64,000 nucleotides of DNA from CAUZWH01 sp965224275 (GTDB lineage Bacteria > Pseudomonadota > Alphaproteobacteria > SHVV01), in NCBI GenBank assembly GCA_965224275.1, contig CBDCYR010000005.1, forward strand, positions 744,001-808,000, read 5' to 3'. Position numbers and translations under genes: made by a program. Below are positions 17,285-27,107 of this stretch, one piece after another. How positions within the stretch are numbered: position 1 is the stretch's first letter; each line of letters opens with the position of its first letter. The notes beneath the pieces are model-generated. The model did no database searches, was not told the origin of the DNA, and was given only the letters and a program-made list of their open reading frames with translations.

Positions 17285-17581
17285 ATGCAAAAAGGTGAAC
17301 AGCCGGGTCAAGACGCAGCCGACGTTGCCAATAGCGCGACCGCTGCGGATCCCGAGGTCGATCCGACCGCTGCCAAAGCCGGCGCCGACACGGCACCAAA
17401 AGCCGACAATAAAAAAACCGACGACCCCAAGAGCGGTGACGACCCCAAGACCGGTGACGACCCCAAGACCGATAAAGATGCCGAGTACCCTGACCCCGCT
17501 TATGAATCCGGTGGACCCAAGGGGTTGGAACCAACCCGCTATGGCGATTGGGAGCGCAAGGGCACGATCTCGGATTTCTGA
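17285..17581 (+). CDS. DUF1674 / SDHAF4-like succinate dehydrogenase assembly factor
   Basis: A 98-residue protein whose C-terminus (GGPKGLEPTRYGDWERKG, then TISDF) is the diagnostic end of the DUF1674 family. Its eukaryotic member SDHAF4 helps assemble flavinylated SdhA into succinate dehydrogenase. The N-terminal two thirds are acidic, Ala/Asp/Lys-rich and probably disordered. They include three repeats of about six residues (DDPKSG, DDPKTG, DDPKTD) encoded by 18-bp tandem units at about 17418-17471, which make the protein longer than usual. I chose ATG 17285 (MQKGEQPG); a frame from 17240 adds unconserved residues. It is the only plus-strand gene in this part of the window. No sdh genes are visible nearby. 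Confidence 0.88.
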   Translation: MQKGEQPGQDAADVANSATAADPEVDPTAAKAGADTAPKADNKKTDDPKSGDDPKTGDDPKTDKDAEYPDPAYESGGPKGLEPTRYGDWERKGTISDF

Positions 17582-17590
17582 GCCGCGTCG

Positions 17591-17611
17591 CTAGCGGATT
17601 CCATCCACTAG
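17591..17611. repeat. Solo CTAG element derivative (21 bp), copy G
   Basis: CTAGCGGAT, TCC, ATCCACTAG: the solo palindrome with one substitution (T to C) in the left arm. It lies between the convergent stop codons of the SDHAF4-like gene (17581) and the first TSUP gene, whose TAG stop lies inside the right CTAG. Confidence 0.8.
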
Positions 17612-18372
17612 ACCCCGAGGACCGCGCGCACGATATCCCAGCCGGCCAGCGTCATCACGCCGACCGCGAGCAGGAACAACAGCGCGATCCGGCGAAACGT
17701 CGCCTCGCTTGAGCGGTCGAACATGGTCGCGCCAACCCAGGCGCTGATCAAGAATACCGGCGTCAGCAAGCCGGCCCGCCACAACGTCGTTTCGTTGTAG
17801 AGGCCCTCGGCCGCATACACCGCGATCATGAAGACGCTGACCAATCCGAAAAAGGTGATGATGTTGGCGCGGTTGCTTTCGGCGCGCGCCGGGGTCGACA
17901 GCAAATACATCAATACCGGCGGGCCGCCGAGGCCGGTCGCGCCCATCAAGACACCGCTGGTGGCGCCAATGCCAAGCGTTGCTGAGGTTCGCAGCTGGCC
18001 CGCATAACGCATTCCGCGCAGCATCACGAGCGCCCACACAAACACCACCAGGCCGATCACCCGGCGCACGATCACCGGATCGAGCGTCGTCAGAAGATAG
18101 GTGCCCACCGGAATCGTCACCGCCGCGGCGACGGTAAGCAGCCCGATCAAACGCCAATCGGTGCTGCGCACGGCTCGCGGCAGCAATTGCACGCTGACCA
18201 GCAGCTCCATGATGATGAGGGCGGGAACCGCGGCGATGGGATCGATCGCCAGCGCCCACAGCGGCGAAATAACCATCGCCGAGCCAAACCCGGAATAGCC
18301 CCGCATCACCCCGCCGATTACGGTCACGGCGGCGAGGAACAGGAGTTCCAGGCTGAGGATATCGATCGGCAT
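17608..18372 (-). CDS. TauE/SafE (TSUP) family permease 1 of 7
   Basis: A 254-residue inner-membrane protein with about eight hydrophobic helices in two similar halves. TSUP proteins transport sulfite, sulfoacetate, sulfonates and other small anions. The first-half signature is RGYSGFGSAMVISPL near residue 25; the second-half one is GATGLGGPPVLMYLLSTP near 135. It is the last gene of a seven-gene same-strand array, 6 bp from permease 2, so cotranscription is likely. Its stop codon lies in a solo CTAG repeat. The substrate cannot be inferred from sequence. Confidence 0.92.
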   Translation of the reverse strand: MPIDILSLELLFLAAVTVIGGVMRGYSGFGSAMVISPLWALAIDPIAAVPALIIMELLVSVQLLPRAVRSTDWRLIGLLTVAAAVTIPVGTYLLTTLDPVIVRRVIGLVVFVWALVMLRGMRYAGQLRTSATLGIGATSGVLMGATGLGGPPVLMYLLSTPARAESNRANIITFFGLVSVFMIAVYAAEGLYNETTLWRAGLLTPVFLISAWVGATMFDRSSEATFRRIALLFLLAVGVMTLAGWDIVRAVLGV

Positions 18373-18378
18373 TGCGCG

Positions 18379-19119
18379 CTACTTGATGATGGCGACCAGG
18401 CCGGCCACCCCGATGAACAGCAGCGCAAAATTGCGAAATACCTGCTCGCTGGCGATCAGGAACAGGCGGGTTCCGGCCCACGCACCGGCCATGATCAGCG
18501 GAACCAGAACCAGAGACCGCCACACCGAAGAGCTGCCGACCGCATCGAACAGCAGCAGGTTGACGAACATAAACACGATCAGAAACATGGCGATTGTCAG
18601 CAGGCTGCCGCGTACGCGTGCGGCGATGGTGTCCGGGTCGGCCATCAGATACATCACCAGAACCGGACCCCCCATTGCCGCGGAACCGGCGAGAAAGCCG
18701 GCCACGATTCCCGCGCCAAACGAGGTGATCGCGCTCAAGGCACCGCGATATCGCCAGCCTGAGTACATGACGACGACAAAGAACATCACCAAGATGCCGA
18801 TGATGCGGCGCAACAGATCGGCATCGGTGTTGACCAGCACATAGGTTCCCACCGGGATCGACAGCAGCGTCGCGATTACCAGCGGTGTAACCAATGGCCA
18901 GTTGGTATCGCGTAAGGCGCGCGGGAGCAGGGCGACATTGGCGGGCGCTTCCAGCAGCAGGATCATGATGACCGCTTCCACCGGGCCATACAGAATGCTG
19001 TATAGCGGCGCCATGAACATACCGCCTCCAAAACCCGCAAAACCCTTGATAACGCCCGCGGTTAACGCAATGGCGGCCGCATAGGCAAGGTCGATCGTGA
19101 GCAGGTCGGCAATCGGCAT
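18379..19119 (-). CDS. TauE/SafE (TSUP) family permease 2 of 7
   Basis: A 246-residue TSUP membrane protein with about eight helices. The first half-repeat carries KGFAGFGGGMFMAPL and the second GSAAMGGPVLVMYLMADP, where the usual TGLGG is replaced by AAMGG as in permease 4. Permeases 2 and 4 share this feature and similar N-termini (LLTIDLAYAAAIA and LFTIDLAWAAAIV), so they form one sub-branch of the array. It lies 6 bp upstream of permease 1 and 28 bp downstream of permease 3. No periplasmic binding partner is encoded. Confidence 0.92.
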   Translation of the reverse strand: MPIADLLTIDLAYAAAIALTAGVIKGFAGFGGGMFMAPLYSILYGPVEAVIMILLLEAPANVALLPRALRDTNWPLVTPLVIATLLSIPVGTYVLVNTDADLLRRIIGILVMFFVVVMYSGWRYRGALSAITSFGAGIVAGFLAGSAAMGGPVLVMYLMADPDTIAARVRGSLLTIAMFLIVFMFVNLLLFDAVGSSSVWRSLVLVPLIMAGAWAGTRLFLIASEQVFRNFALLFIGVAGLVAIIK

Positions 19120-19147
19120 GGGGAGATCCGGAACAAAGAGTTCGCCG

Positions 19148-19876
19148 CTAGTACACTAGCGCGGCGAGTGCGGCCACTACGATGATCCCCAATGCGGCAC
19201 GCCGATAAGTCGATTCCCCGGTTCGCCGGAACAGCCATGCGCCACCAACCGTACCAACGACGGCGAATGGCAGCAGATACAGCGATTGGCTGAACGCCGC
19301 GAACGTGATTGCGCTGTTTACCGCGAGGCTGGCAATGGCGAGTACGATCATCATGGTCACCATGGTGACCATGCTCGCGCGATTTCTCTCTGCAATACCG
19401 CTTGCCAACACGTAAAGCACCAGCACCGGGTTCCCCAACCCGGTGGCGCCGGTAATCGCCCCGCTCAAGCTGCCGATCATGCCGCTGATCCACAGTTTCG
19501 GATCGCCGCGGTAGCGCCAACCGCTCAGCATCACCACCGCAAACACCAACGCTACGATTGCGATCGCCCGTCGCATCGTCTCCCCATCTAGATTTACGAG
19601 CACGTATGCGCCGATCGGCATGGTGATCGCGCTCGCAACAGTCAGCGGTATCACCAGGTGCCAGTCGGTGTGGGGAATGGCGCGACGTAGCAGCTGCACG
19701 CCGGTCAGCAGCTCAAGCGCCAGAAAAACGACTACGGCATCAACCGGGCCCAGCAAAACCGCAAGCAGTGGCGCGGCCACCATTGCCAGGCCGAACCCGG
19801 CGAATCCCTTGATCGCCCCGGCCAGCAAAACCACCGCCGAGACTGCCGTGTAGATAATCCAGGAATCGAAGGGCAT
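19148..19876 (-). CDS. TauE/SafE (TSUP) family permease 3 of 7
   Basis: A 242-residue TSUP membrane protein. The first half carries KGFAGFGLAMVAAPLLAVL; the second carries GATGLGNPVLVLYVLASG, with Asn in place of the second Gly of the usual GLGGP. That substitution is unique within this array and falls in the predicted transport path, so selectivity may differ. The middle loop YVLVNLDGETMRRAIAIVAL and the SGWRYRG motif are shared with permeases 2, 5 and 6. It is 7 bp from permease 4. Confidence 0.91.
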   Translation of the reverse strand: MPFDSWIIYTAVSAVVLLAGAIKGFAGFGLAMVAAPLLAVLLGPVDAVVVFLALELLTGVQLLRRAIPHTDWHLVIPLTVASAITMPIGAYVLVNLDGETMRRAIAIVALVFAVVMLSGWRYRGDPKLWISGMIGSLSGAITGATGLGNPVLVLYVLASGIAERNRASMVTMVTMMIVLAIASLAVNSAITFAAFSQSLYLLPFAVVGTVGGAWLFRRTGESTYRRAALGIIVVAALAALVY

Positions 19877-19883
19877 TGCCGGT

Positions 19884-20624
19884 CTATTTGATGATTGCGA
19901 TTAATCCGGCGGCGGCGATGCAAACCAACGCGACGCGTCGGAACAATACCTCGCTCGAGCCGATGAACAATCGCGTTCCGATCCACGCGCCGATCAGCAC
20001 AGCTGGTGTCAGAAAGATCGCCCGCCAAACCGTCAGCGTGGTGGTGATGCCGTGATAAACGTGCATCGCAACCAGATGCGTGATCACCATGGCCGCCAGA
20101 GTCAGGATCGTGCCGCGCACGCGTTCCGCCCGATCGGGAAACGACAGCAGATACAGGGCAATAATAGTGCCGCCCATCGCGGCGATTCCGGCGAGCAGAC
20201 CGGCCACCGCGCCGGCGATCAGCGAGGGCACCACGTGGATCTCGCCGCGATAATACCAGCCGAGCCACATCGCCACGAGCAGCAGCACCACCAGCAAACC
20301 GGTCGCACGCTGCAAGAGTTCAGGGTCGACGGCCACCAGTACGAAGGTGCCAAGCGGGATCGTTACCAAATGGGCGATGCCGATCGGCGTGATCAGGGGC
20401 CAGTGGGCGCTGCGCAGCGCCCGCGGCAGCAGTTGAACCGTGGTCGGGATTTCCAGCAGCACCACAAGCGTGACCGCGGCGGTCGGACCGAACACGACGA
20501 TCATCAGGGGAATCGCAAAAATCGCGCCGCCGAATCCCGCAAACCCTTTGATCGCCGCACCAGCAAAGACGATCGCCGCAGCCCATGCGAGGTCGATCGT
20601 GAACAGATCAGGCGGCAGGGTCAT
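19884..20624 (-). CDS. TauE/SafE (TSUP) family permease 4 of 7
   Basis: A 246-residue TSUP membrane protein, closest in motif content to permease 2: KGFAGFGGAIFAIPLMIVV in the first half and GIAAMGGTIIALYLLSFP in the second. LGWYYRGEIH replaces the SGWRYRG of the others. About eight hydrophobic helices are visible and no extra domain. Separated from permease 5 by 54 bp. Direction and spacing support cotranscription with permeases 3 to 1. Confidence 0.92.
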   Translation of the reverse strand: MTLPPDLFTIDLAWAAAIVFAGAAIKGFAGFGGAIFAIPLMIVVFGPTAAVTLVVLLEIPTTVQLLPRALRSAHWPLITPIGIAHLVTIPLGTFVLVAVDPELLQRATGLLVVLLLVAMWLGWYYRGEIHVVPSLIAGAVAGLLAGIAAMGGTIIALYLLSFPDRAERVRGTILTLAAMVITHLVAMHVYHGITTTLTVWRAIFLTPAVLIGAWIGTRLFIGSSEVLFRRVALVCIAAAGLIAIIK

Positions 20625-20678
20625 GTTTTGAGATTACCTTTAGCCGGATGGCCCGAGCATTGCGTGAAATGGTGCGAG

Positions 20679-21410
20679 CTAACTGACGATCGCGGTCAAA
20701 CCCGCAATGACCAAAAGAGAGAGGGCGATTTTTCGGAACGCGGCTTCCGTAAACAACCCGCTGCCGGCCCAGATCGTTAATGCGAACCAGGGCCCGAGAA
20801 AAACGCAACGCCACAGGGTCAATTCATTGATGACGCCGCGCCAGGCCAGGATCGCGATCATGAAGACGATCGCGATCGCGAAATAGCTGATCATCCCCGC
20901 TCGCGCGCGATCCGCACTTTCCGGCCGCGACAGAACATAGAGAATAACCGGCGGGCCGCCGAGGCCGGTGCTGCCCATCAGCAGACCGGCCAAAACCCCA
21001 ACTCCACCGGTCAGTGCCGGGCGCATGTCGCCGCGGTAGCGCCAGCCGCTCAACATGATCAGGGCCAATGCGAGAACCACCGCGCCGATCACCCGGCGCA
21101 TGGTTTCGGGCTCCGCATAAAGCAGCGCATACAGGCCGATCGGCGTGAACAGGCATGTGATCAGCGCCAACGGTCCGATCAGGCGCCAATCGGTTTGTCG
21201 CGACGCCCGTGGAAACAATTGCAGCGAGGCCAGGAATTCCAGCACCATGATCATCGCCACCGCCTGCGCCGGCCCATAGATGATTGCCAGCAGCGGTGCC
21301 ATGATCATGCCGCCGCCAAACCCGGCATAGCCCTTGGTCAGGCCCGCGACCGTCGCGATCAGGCCGGCGATCGCCAGATCCCAGCCGAGCACCTCCGCCG
21401 GAATTGTCAT
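20679..21410 (-). CDS. TauE/SafE (TSUP) family permease 5 of 7
   Basis: A 243-residue TSUP membrane protein with KGYAGFGGGMIMAPLLAI and GSTGLGGPPVILYVLSRP. It is strikingly similar along its length to permease 6: both start MTIPAxVLGWDLAIA, share TDWRLI.PLAL and GGVGVLAGLLMG, and end in a near-identical AAFRKIALS.LV.AGL. This indicates a recent tandem duplication. Compared with permease 6 it lacks a few residues before EAAFRKIA. The gap to permease 6 (165 bp) holds a GC-rich palindrome at 21436-21487. Confidence 0.92.
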   Translation of the reverse strand: MTIPAEVLGWDLAIAGLIATVAGLTKGYAGFGGGMIMAPLLAIIYGPAQAVAMIMVLEFLASLQLFPRASRQTDWRLIGPLALITCLFTPIGLYALLYAEPETMRRVIGAVVLALALIMLSGWRYRGDMRPALTGGVGVLAGLLMGSTGLGGPPVILYVLSRPESADRARAGMISYFAIAIVFMIAILAWRGVINELTLWRCVFLGPWFALTIWAGSGLFTEAAFRKIALSLLVIAGLTAIVS

Positions 21411-21435
21411 TTGCCGTCGCTCGACCCGTCCCTCT

Positions 21436-21487
21436 CCCCCGGCCCAACCACCCCAAGGGTCTCCTCATCGGGTGGTTGGGCCGGGGG
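21436..21487. repeat. GC-rich palindrome, 18-bp perfect arms
   Basis: CCCCCGGCCCAACCACCC (21436-21453) pairs perfectly with its complement at 21470-21487 around a 16-base loop. The arms and loop are related, in inverted orientation, to the longer palindrome at 27004-27089 (loop motif ACCCTTGGGG), so this is a dispersed repeat family and not a one-off hairpin. There is no T-run for an intrinsic terminator. It lies between permeases 5 and 6 and could attenuate or stabilise their transcript. Confidence 0.85.
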
Positions 21488-21575
21488 TTCGATGACGGGA
21501 CCGTCGTGCCAGTGGCACGGCGTAAGCACGCCTTCGTGGGGACGGTCAAGCCGAGCTAATCTTAACAAAGCACAC

Positions 21576-22316
21576 CTAACCGATGATCGCGGCGAGTCCA
21601 GCCACCACAAGAATCGACAACGCGATTTTGCGAAATGCGGCTTCCGACCCCAATTGGAACAAATGGCTGCCGACCCAAATTGTGAATCCGAACCACGGTG
21701 CGAGAATGCCGCAGCGCCACAACGTCAGCTCGTTGATCGCGCCGCGCCACGCAAGGACCACGATCATGAAGACGGTCACGATGGCGAAATAACTGACCAT
21801 ACCCGCCCGCGCCCGGCGGGCGGGGTCGGGCTGCGAAAGAACGTAGAGAATGACAGGGGGTCCGCCGAGGCCGGTTCCACCCATCAGCAACCCTGCGAGG
21901 ACTCCAACGCCACCGGTTACCGCCGGTCGGGTGGCGCCGCGATAACGCCAACCGCTCAACATGATCAGCGCCATCGAAAGAACGACGACACCGATTGCCC
22001 GGCGCATCGTGTCGGGTTCAACGTTCAACAGCGCGTACAGGCCGACCGGCGTCAGCAAACAGCTGAGCAGCGCCAGCGGGGCGATCAGGCGCCAGTCGGT
22101 TTGACCGACCGCGCGCGGCATCATTTGTATCGACGCCAGTATGTCCAGCACCATCAGCATGGCCACGGCCTGCACCGGGCCGTACACGAACGACAACAGT
22201 ATTGCGATGATCATGCCTGCGCCGAAGCCGGCGAAGCCTTTGGCTAGTCCGGCCACGCCAACAACGAGGGCGGCGATCGCCAGATCCCAGCCGAGCACGT
22301 CTGCGGGAATTGTCAT
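21576..22316 (-). CDS. TauE/SafE (TSUP) family permease 6 of 7
   Basis: A 246-residue TSUP membrane protein with KGFAGFGAGMIIAILLSF and GGTGLGGPPVILYVLSQP. It is the duplication partner of permease 5. In the first half-repeat the otherwise invariant Pro of APL is Ile (AILL), a change at a conserved helix break. Upstream, 244 bp containing a REP-like palindrome separate it from permease 7, so it may have its own promoter. Confidence 0.92.
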   Translation of the reverse strand: MTIPADVLGWDLAIAALVVGVAGLAKGFAGFGAGMIIAILLSFVYGPVQAVAMLMVLDILASIQMMPRAVGQTDWRLIAPLALLSCLLTPVGLYALLNVEPDTMRRAIGVVVLSMALIMLSGWRYRGATRPAVTGGVGVLAGLLMGGTGLGGPPVILYVLSQPDPARRARAGMVSYFAIVTVFMIVVLAWRGAINELTLWRCGILAPWFGFTIWVGSHLFQLGSEAAFRKIALSILVVAGLAAIIG

Positions 22317-22397
22317 TGGGACCGCACAGGACCTGGGCGCTGATTAATGATGTCTGTCCAAGTATGCGAACTCTCCTGATCGACACCAAATACAATC

Positions 22398-22495
22398 ACC
22401 CTCACCCCAACCCTCTCCCGCAAGCGGGCGAGGGAGTGCGGCCGTGCTCGCCTCAGAAGCCCTCTCCCCTCGGGGAGAGGGTTGGGTGAGGGGGC
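22398..22495. repeat. REP-like inverted repeat (CCCTCACCCCAACCCTCTCCC type)
   Basis: Two inverted arms of the motif CCCTCACCC-AACCCTCTCCC, the second reading GGAGAGGGTTGGGTGAGGG, enclose two small hairpins (CCCGCAAGCGGG and CCCTCGGGG). This is the widespread REP/Y-REP style of extragenic palindrome. Related arms occur at 23339 and 24850-24925 around the IS110 element. Confidence 0.8.
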
Positions 22496-22560
22496 AGACA
22501 TGTGGGCCTCAATGCCTCATACGCTGGTCAAAGTGTGTGTGGAAAGCATCAACGACTGCC

Positions 22561-23298
22561 CTAACCGATGATTGCCGTGGCACCCGATAGGAACATCAGG
22601 GTGTAGGCGACGATGCGAAACGTTCGCTCGGATGCCAGCGGATAGAGCCGGCTACCCAGCCAAAGAAACGCGAGGAAGATAGGCGTCAACAACGCGGTTA
22701 GCCAGAGCACGTCAGCGGTGACCACGCCGCTCCAGGCAAAGGCCAGCACGATGAAGAAAACCACCAGCAGGAAGTAGCTGATGACATTGGCGCGAATGTG
22801 CGCGCCGCTCTCCGAGGTCGCCAGGAAATACACGATCACCGGCGGCCCGCCCATGCCGGTGCCACCCATCAAGAGACCGGCGAGGCCGCCGATCCCCAGT
22901 GACCGAAGCAGCGTCGTGCCGCCGCGCAGCCGCCACCCGCTGGCAATCACCATCGTCGACAACACGACCACGATGCCGACGATGCGCCGCGCCGTCTCCT
23001 TGTCGACCGATAGCAGTAGCCACACGCCAACCGGCATCATGATGACCGTGGCGACCGCGATCTGTCCGACCAGCCGCCAATTGGTCCGCGGTAGCGCCCA
23101 CGGCAGTAACTGGCCAGATCCGAAGCCATCGAGGATCGCGGCGATGACGATGGCTTCAGCGGGTCCGATCAGAAGACTGAACAACGGAATCATAATGAAG
23201 CCGCTACCGATGCCGGCAAATCCGCGCACCGCGCCGGCAACCGCGACGATCCCCGCCGCCACGGCGAGGTCGACGGTCAGAAGTTCGAGCGGGATCAA
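22561..23298 (-). CDS. TauE/SafE (TSUP) family permease 7 of 7
   Basis: A 245-residue TSUP membrane protein and the first gene of the array. Motifs are RGFAGIGSGFIMIPLFSL and GGTGMGGPPVIVYFLATS; it is the most divergent member, with WRLRGG in place of WRYRG. The open frame extends to 23655, but homology begins at IPLELLTVDLAVAAG. I therefore place the start at TTG 23298, which gives the same length as its paralogues; the upstream part covers REP-like DNA. The promoter should lie in 23299-23635 or further upstream. Confidence 0.88.
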   Translation of the reverse strand: MIPLELLTVDLAVAAGIVAVAGAVRGFAGIGSGFIMIPLFSLLIGPAEAIVIAAILDGFGSGQLLPWALPRTNWRLVGQIAVATVIMMPVGVWLLLSVDKETARRIVGIVVVLSTMVIASGWRLRGGTTLLRSLGIGGLAGLLMGGTGMGGPPVIVYFLATSESGAHIRANVISYFLLVVFFIVLAFAWSGVVTADVLWLTALLTPIFLAFLWLGSRLYPLASERTFRIVAYTLMFLSGATAIIG

Positions 23299-23635
23299 TT
23301 GCTGGACTGCATGATGAGGATCACGATGTGCTTGAACCAGCCCCCTCACCCAACCCTCATATGGGGGACTCGGTGTCAAGGGTGGGCTCCGGTTGGTTTG
23401 GCGGTGGCGATATCGGATCGTTACACGGGCAGGCCTTGTTTGTTTGATGCGATTGACCCGCATCACCTCATATCCGGTCGAGCGATGCTCGCTCGCACCC
23501 AAATGCCGCATGGCTGAGGCCAAAGTGGATGGGACCCATCTCTCCCGTCGGCGTTGGTTGCCCAGGGTAGGGTCGGTCACCATCCGCCCGCGTGATCGCT
23601 TGTGCGATCGCCGCGAAGGTGAGGTGGTGTCGGTG
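23299..23635. other. Gene-free stretch with REP-like arm and IS110 right flank
   Basis: This 337-bp gap holds a REP-like half motif at 23339-23358 (CCCCTCACCCAACCCTC). The remainder to 23635 follows the stop of the IS110 transposase and probably includes the element's downstream end. I see no gene, and the exact IS boundary cannot be set because IS110 elements lack terminal inverted repeats. Confidence 0.5.
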
Positions 23636-24775
23636 TTAGGCTTTACAGACCGCATCGCTCGGCACCAGGCCGGTGGTGAGGTAACGCCACAGGGCGATGA
23701 TCAACTTGCGCGCCAAGGCGACGATCATGATCTTTTTGAGCCTGCCGTGAGCGCCGTTCACGCGTTCATGGAACCATCGGCTCAGCTTGCTATCAGGTTG
23801 ATGACGCAACCACAGCCAGGCCATCTCGACCGCGGTCTGACGGGCTCGGGCGTTGCCGGCTTTGCTGATCCCCTGTTCGCGAACAACACCACCGCTACGC
23901 CACGGACTGGGGGCCAGGCCGACATAGCTGGCGACCTCACGACGGTTGTTGAAGTCCTTCCAGAACACCTCGCCCGCCAGGGTGGTCGCGATGGTCGGGC
24001 CGATACCCTTAAGCCGGGTCAGCCTTTCAACCTGTCGGGCCAAGCTCGGATGTGGTGTCCGCGCACGTTCCGCCTGGTAGGTGGTGATCTGCTGGCACAC
24101 CAGCATCAGCCGGGCATGTTCGTGCACGAGTTCGGTGTGCAACTGCGGCAATACCGGCTGGCCCTGCCAATCGCTCTGATCGGCAAGCCAGGCCGGCCAC
24201 TCGGTGTGGCATGGCTTACCCGCCCCCAGACCTTGGCTGCGCAACAGGCCCTTGATGCGGTTGATGTGCGCCGTGCGCTCTTTGATCAGCCGCCGGCGTT
24301 CGCGTTCGCCGCGCCGCGCATCCTCCTGGGCCGGGCTCGGGACACGGACAACACGCACAACACGTGGCTCGCCACGCCGATAGGCCATCAGCGTACGCAA
24401 CAGAAGTTCACCGTCAATGCGGTCACTCTTGGCCCGGCGTGCGCGGCGATCAACCGCAATGCTCGCCGGATCAAACACACAGTTCTCGATCCCAGACGCA
24501 CAAAGGAACCGGTGCAGCCAAAAACCGTCATAGCCGGCTTCGTAGCAGCTCACGATCGATACCGGTTGGGCCAATCTACGTTCAGCGCGCGTTCGCTTCC
24601 GAACAAACAGCGTCACCAACCCCTCGCTGTCATTCGCCACCACTCGATGGCGCGACATCCGATCACAGTCCGGGCTCAAAAGCGTCACCAGCCATTCCTT
24701 CTGACTCAGTTCGATCGTCGCAAAAAGCGTGGCACTATGCTCACCGGTGGGTGTGCTGATGGGGGATGCTTGCAT
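23636..24775 (-). CDS. IS110-family transposase (DEDD recombinase)
   Basis: A 379-residue IS110-family enzyme. These combine an N-terminal RuvC-like DEDD nuclease with a C-terminal Transposase_20 domain carrying a catalytic Ser, and recombine DNA guided by a bridge RNA from the element's own non-coding end. Seen here: ATIELSQKEWLVTL (Glu in the first acidic position, as in one subgroup), CYEAGYDGFWLHR, RAKSDRIDGELLLR, and the C-terminal LTRLKGIGPTIATTLAGEV followed by the loop YVGLAPSPWRSGGVVREQG, then SKAGNARARQ. I chose ATG 24775 (MQASPIST); a frame to 24832 adds unconserved residues. The gene appears complete and sits among REP-like palindromes, a common target for this family. Confidence 0.92.
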   Translation of the reverse strand: MQASPISTPTGEHSATLFATIELSQKEWLVTLLSPDCDRMSRHRVVANDSEGLVTLFVRKRTRAERRLAQPVSIVSCYEAGYDGFWLHRFLCASGIENCVFDPASIAVDRRARRAKSDRIDGELLLRTLMAYRRGEPRVVRVVRVPSPAQEDARRGERERRRLIKERTAHINRIKGLLRSQGLGAGKPCHTEWPAWLADQSDWQGQPVLPQLHTELVHEHARLMLVCQQITTYQAERARTPHPSLARQVERLTRLKGIGPTIATTLAGEVFWKDFNNRREVASYVGLAPSPWRSGGVVREQGISKAGNARARQTAVEMAWLWLRHQPDSKLSRWFHERVNGAHGRLKKIMIVALARKLIIALWRYLTTGLVPSDAVCKA

Positions 24776-24941
24776 CTCTCGTCTCCGGGGGTTGGTTGCG
24801 GGAACAACAAACCTACCGGATTGCATGCCCACCGACCCATGTCATCTCTCCCGCGAGGGGAGAGGGCTTTCTAAAGTGTGCTCGATTTGCTCCCTCTCCT
24901 CTTGTGGGAGAGGGTTGGGTGAGGGGTTTTGATTCCGCGCC
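24776..24941. other. IS110 upstream non-coding end with REP-like palindromes
   Basis: This stretch lies between the IS110 start and the acs stop. It contains GGTTTGTTGTTCCCGCAACC-type sequence near the IS gene and two REP-like arms further on, ending GGGAGAGGGTTGGGTGAGGG (about 24902-24925). In IS110-group elements the bridge RNA is encoded in the non-coding end upstream of the transposase, so any bridge RNA would be expected here. I cannot delimit it. Confidence 0.4.
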
Positions 24942-26885
<1,944 letters not shown>

Positions 26886-27003
26886 CTCGGTCACTCCCTC
26901 GAAATTCTTTTTGCGCGCGAAGGCGCGGCTCGCGCGGTCCGGTCGGAATTATTCAATCAATCGGCCCACCGAACAAGGCAGCGTCAAGAGCTTATAGGGA
27001 TTT

Positions 27004-27089
27004 GCTCGACCCATCCCACTCCCCCGGCCCAGCCACCCGACGAGGGTACCCTTGGGGTGGCTGGGCCGGGGGAGTGGGATGGGTCGAGC
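27004..27089. repeat. Perfect 35-bp-arm palindrome between acs and an MFS gene
   Basis: Bases 27004-27038 are exactly complementary to 27055-27089, with a 16-base loop. The arm core is CCCCCGGCCCAGCCACCC. It is related to the palindrome at 21436-21487. The strength of the hairpin suggests an RNA-level role such as transcript end protection, but there is no T-tract. It lies in the 222-bp gap between the MFS stop (27108) and the acs start, so it would end or protect the MFS transcript or sit in the acs leader. Confidence 0.9.
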
Positions 27090-27107
27090 GAGCAATCCTG
27101 AAATGCG

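Noticed and set aside
17608..23298. Reading the TSUP array as a sulfonate catabolic operon
   Set aside because: No sulfonate-degrading, sulfite-oxidising or regulatory gene accompanies the permeases, so the substrate cannot be inferred.
23393..24874. A 493-codon plus-strand frame over the IS110 element
   Set aside because: It is antisense to an intact IS110 transposase with all family motifs and shows no features of its own.
27004..27089. Intrinsic terminator for the MFS genes
   Set aside because: The hairpin is far longer than a terminator, has no T-tract and belongs to a repeat family with another copy at 21436.
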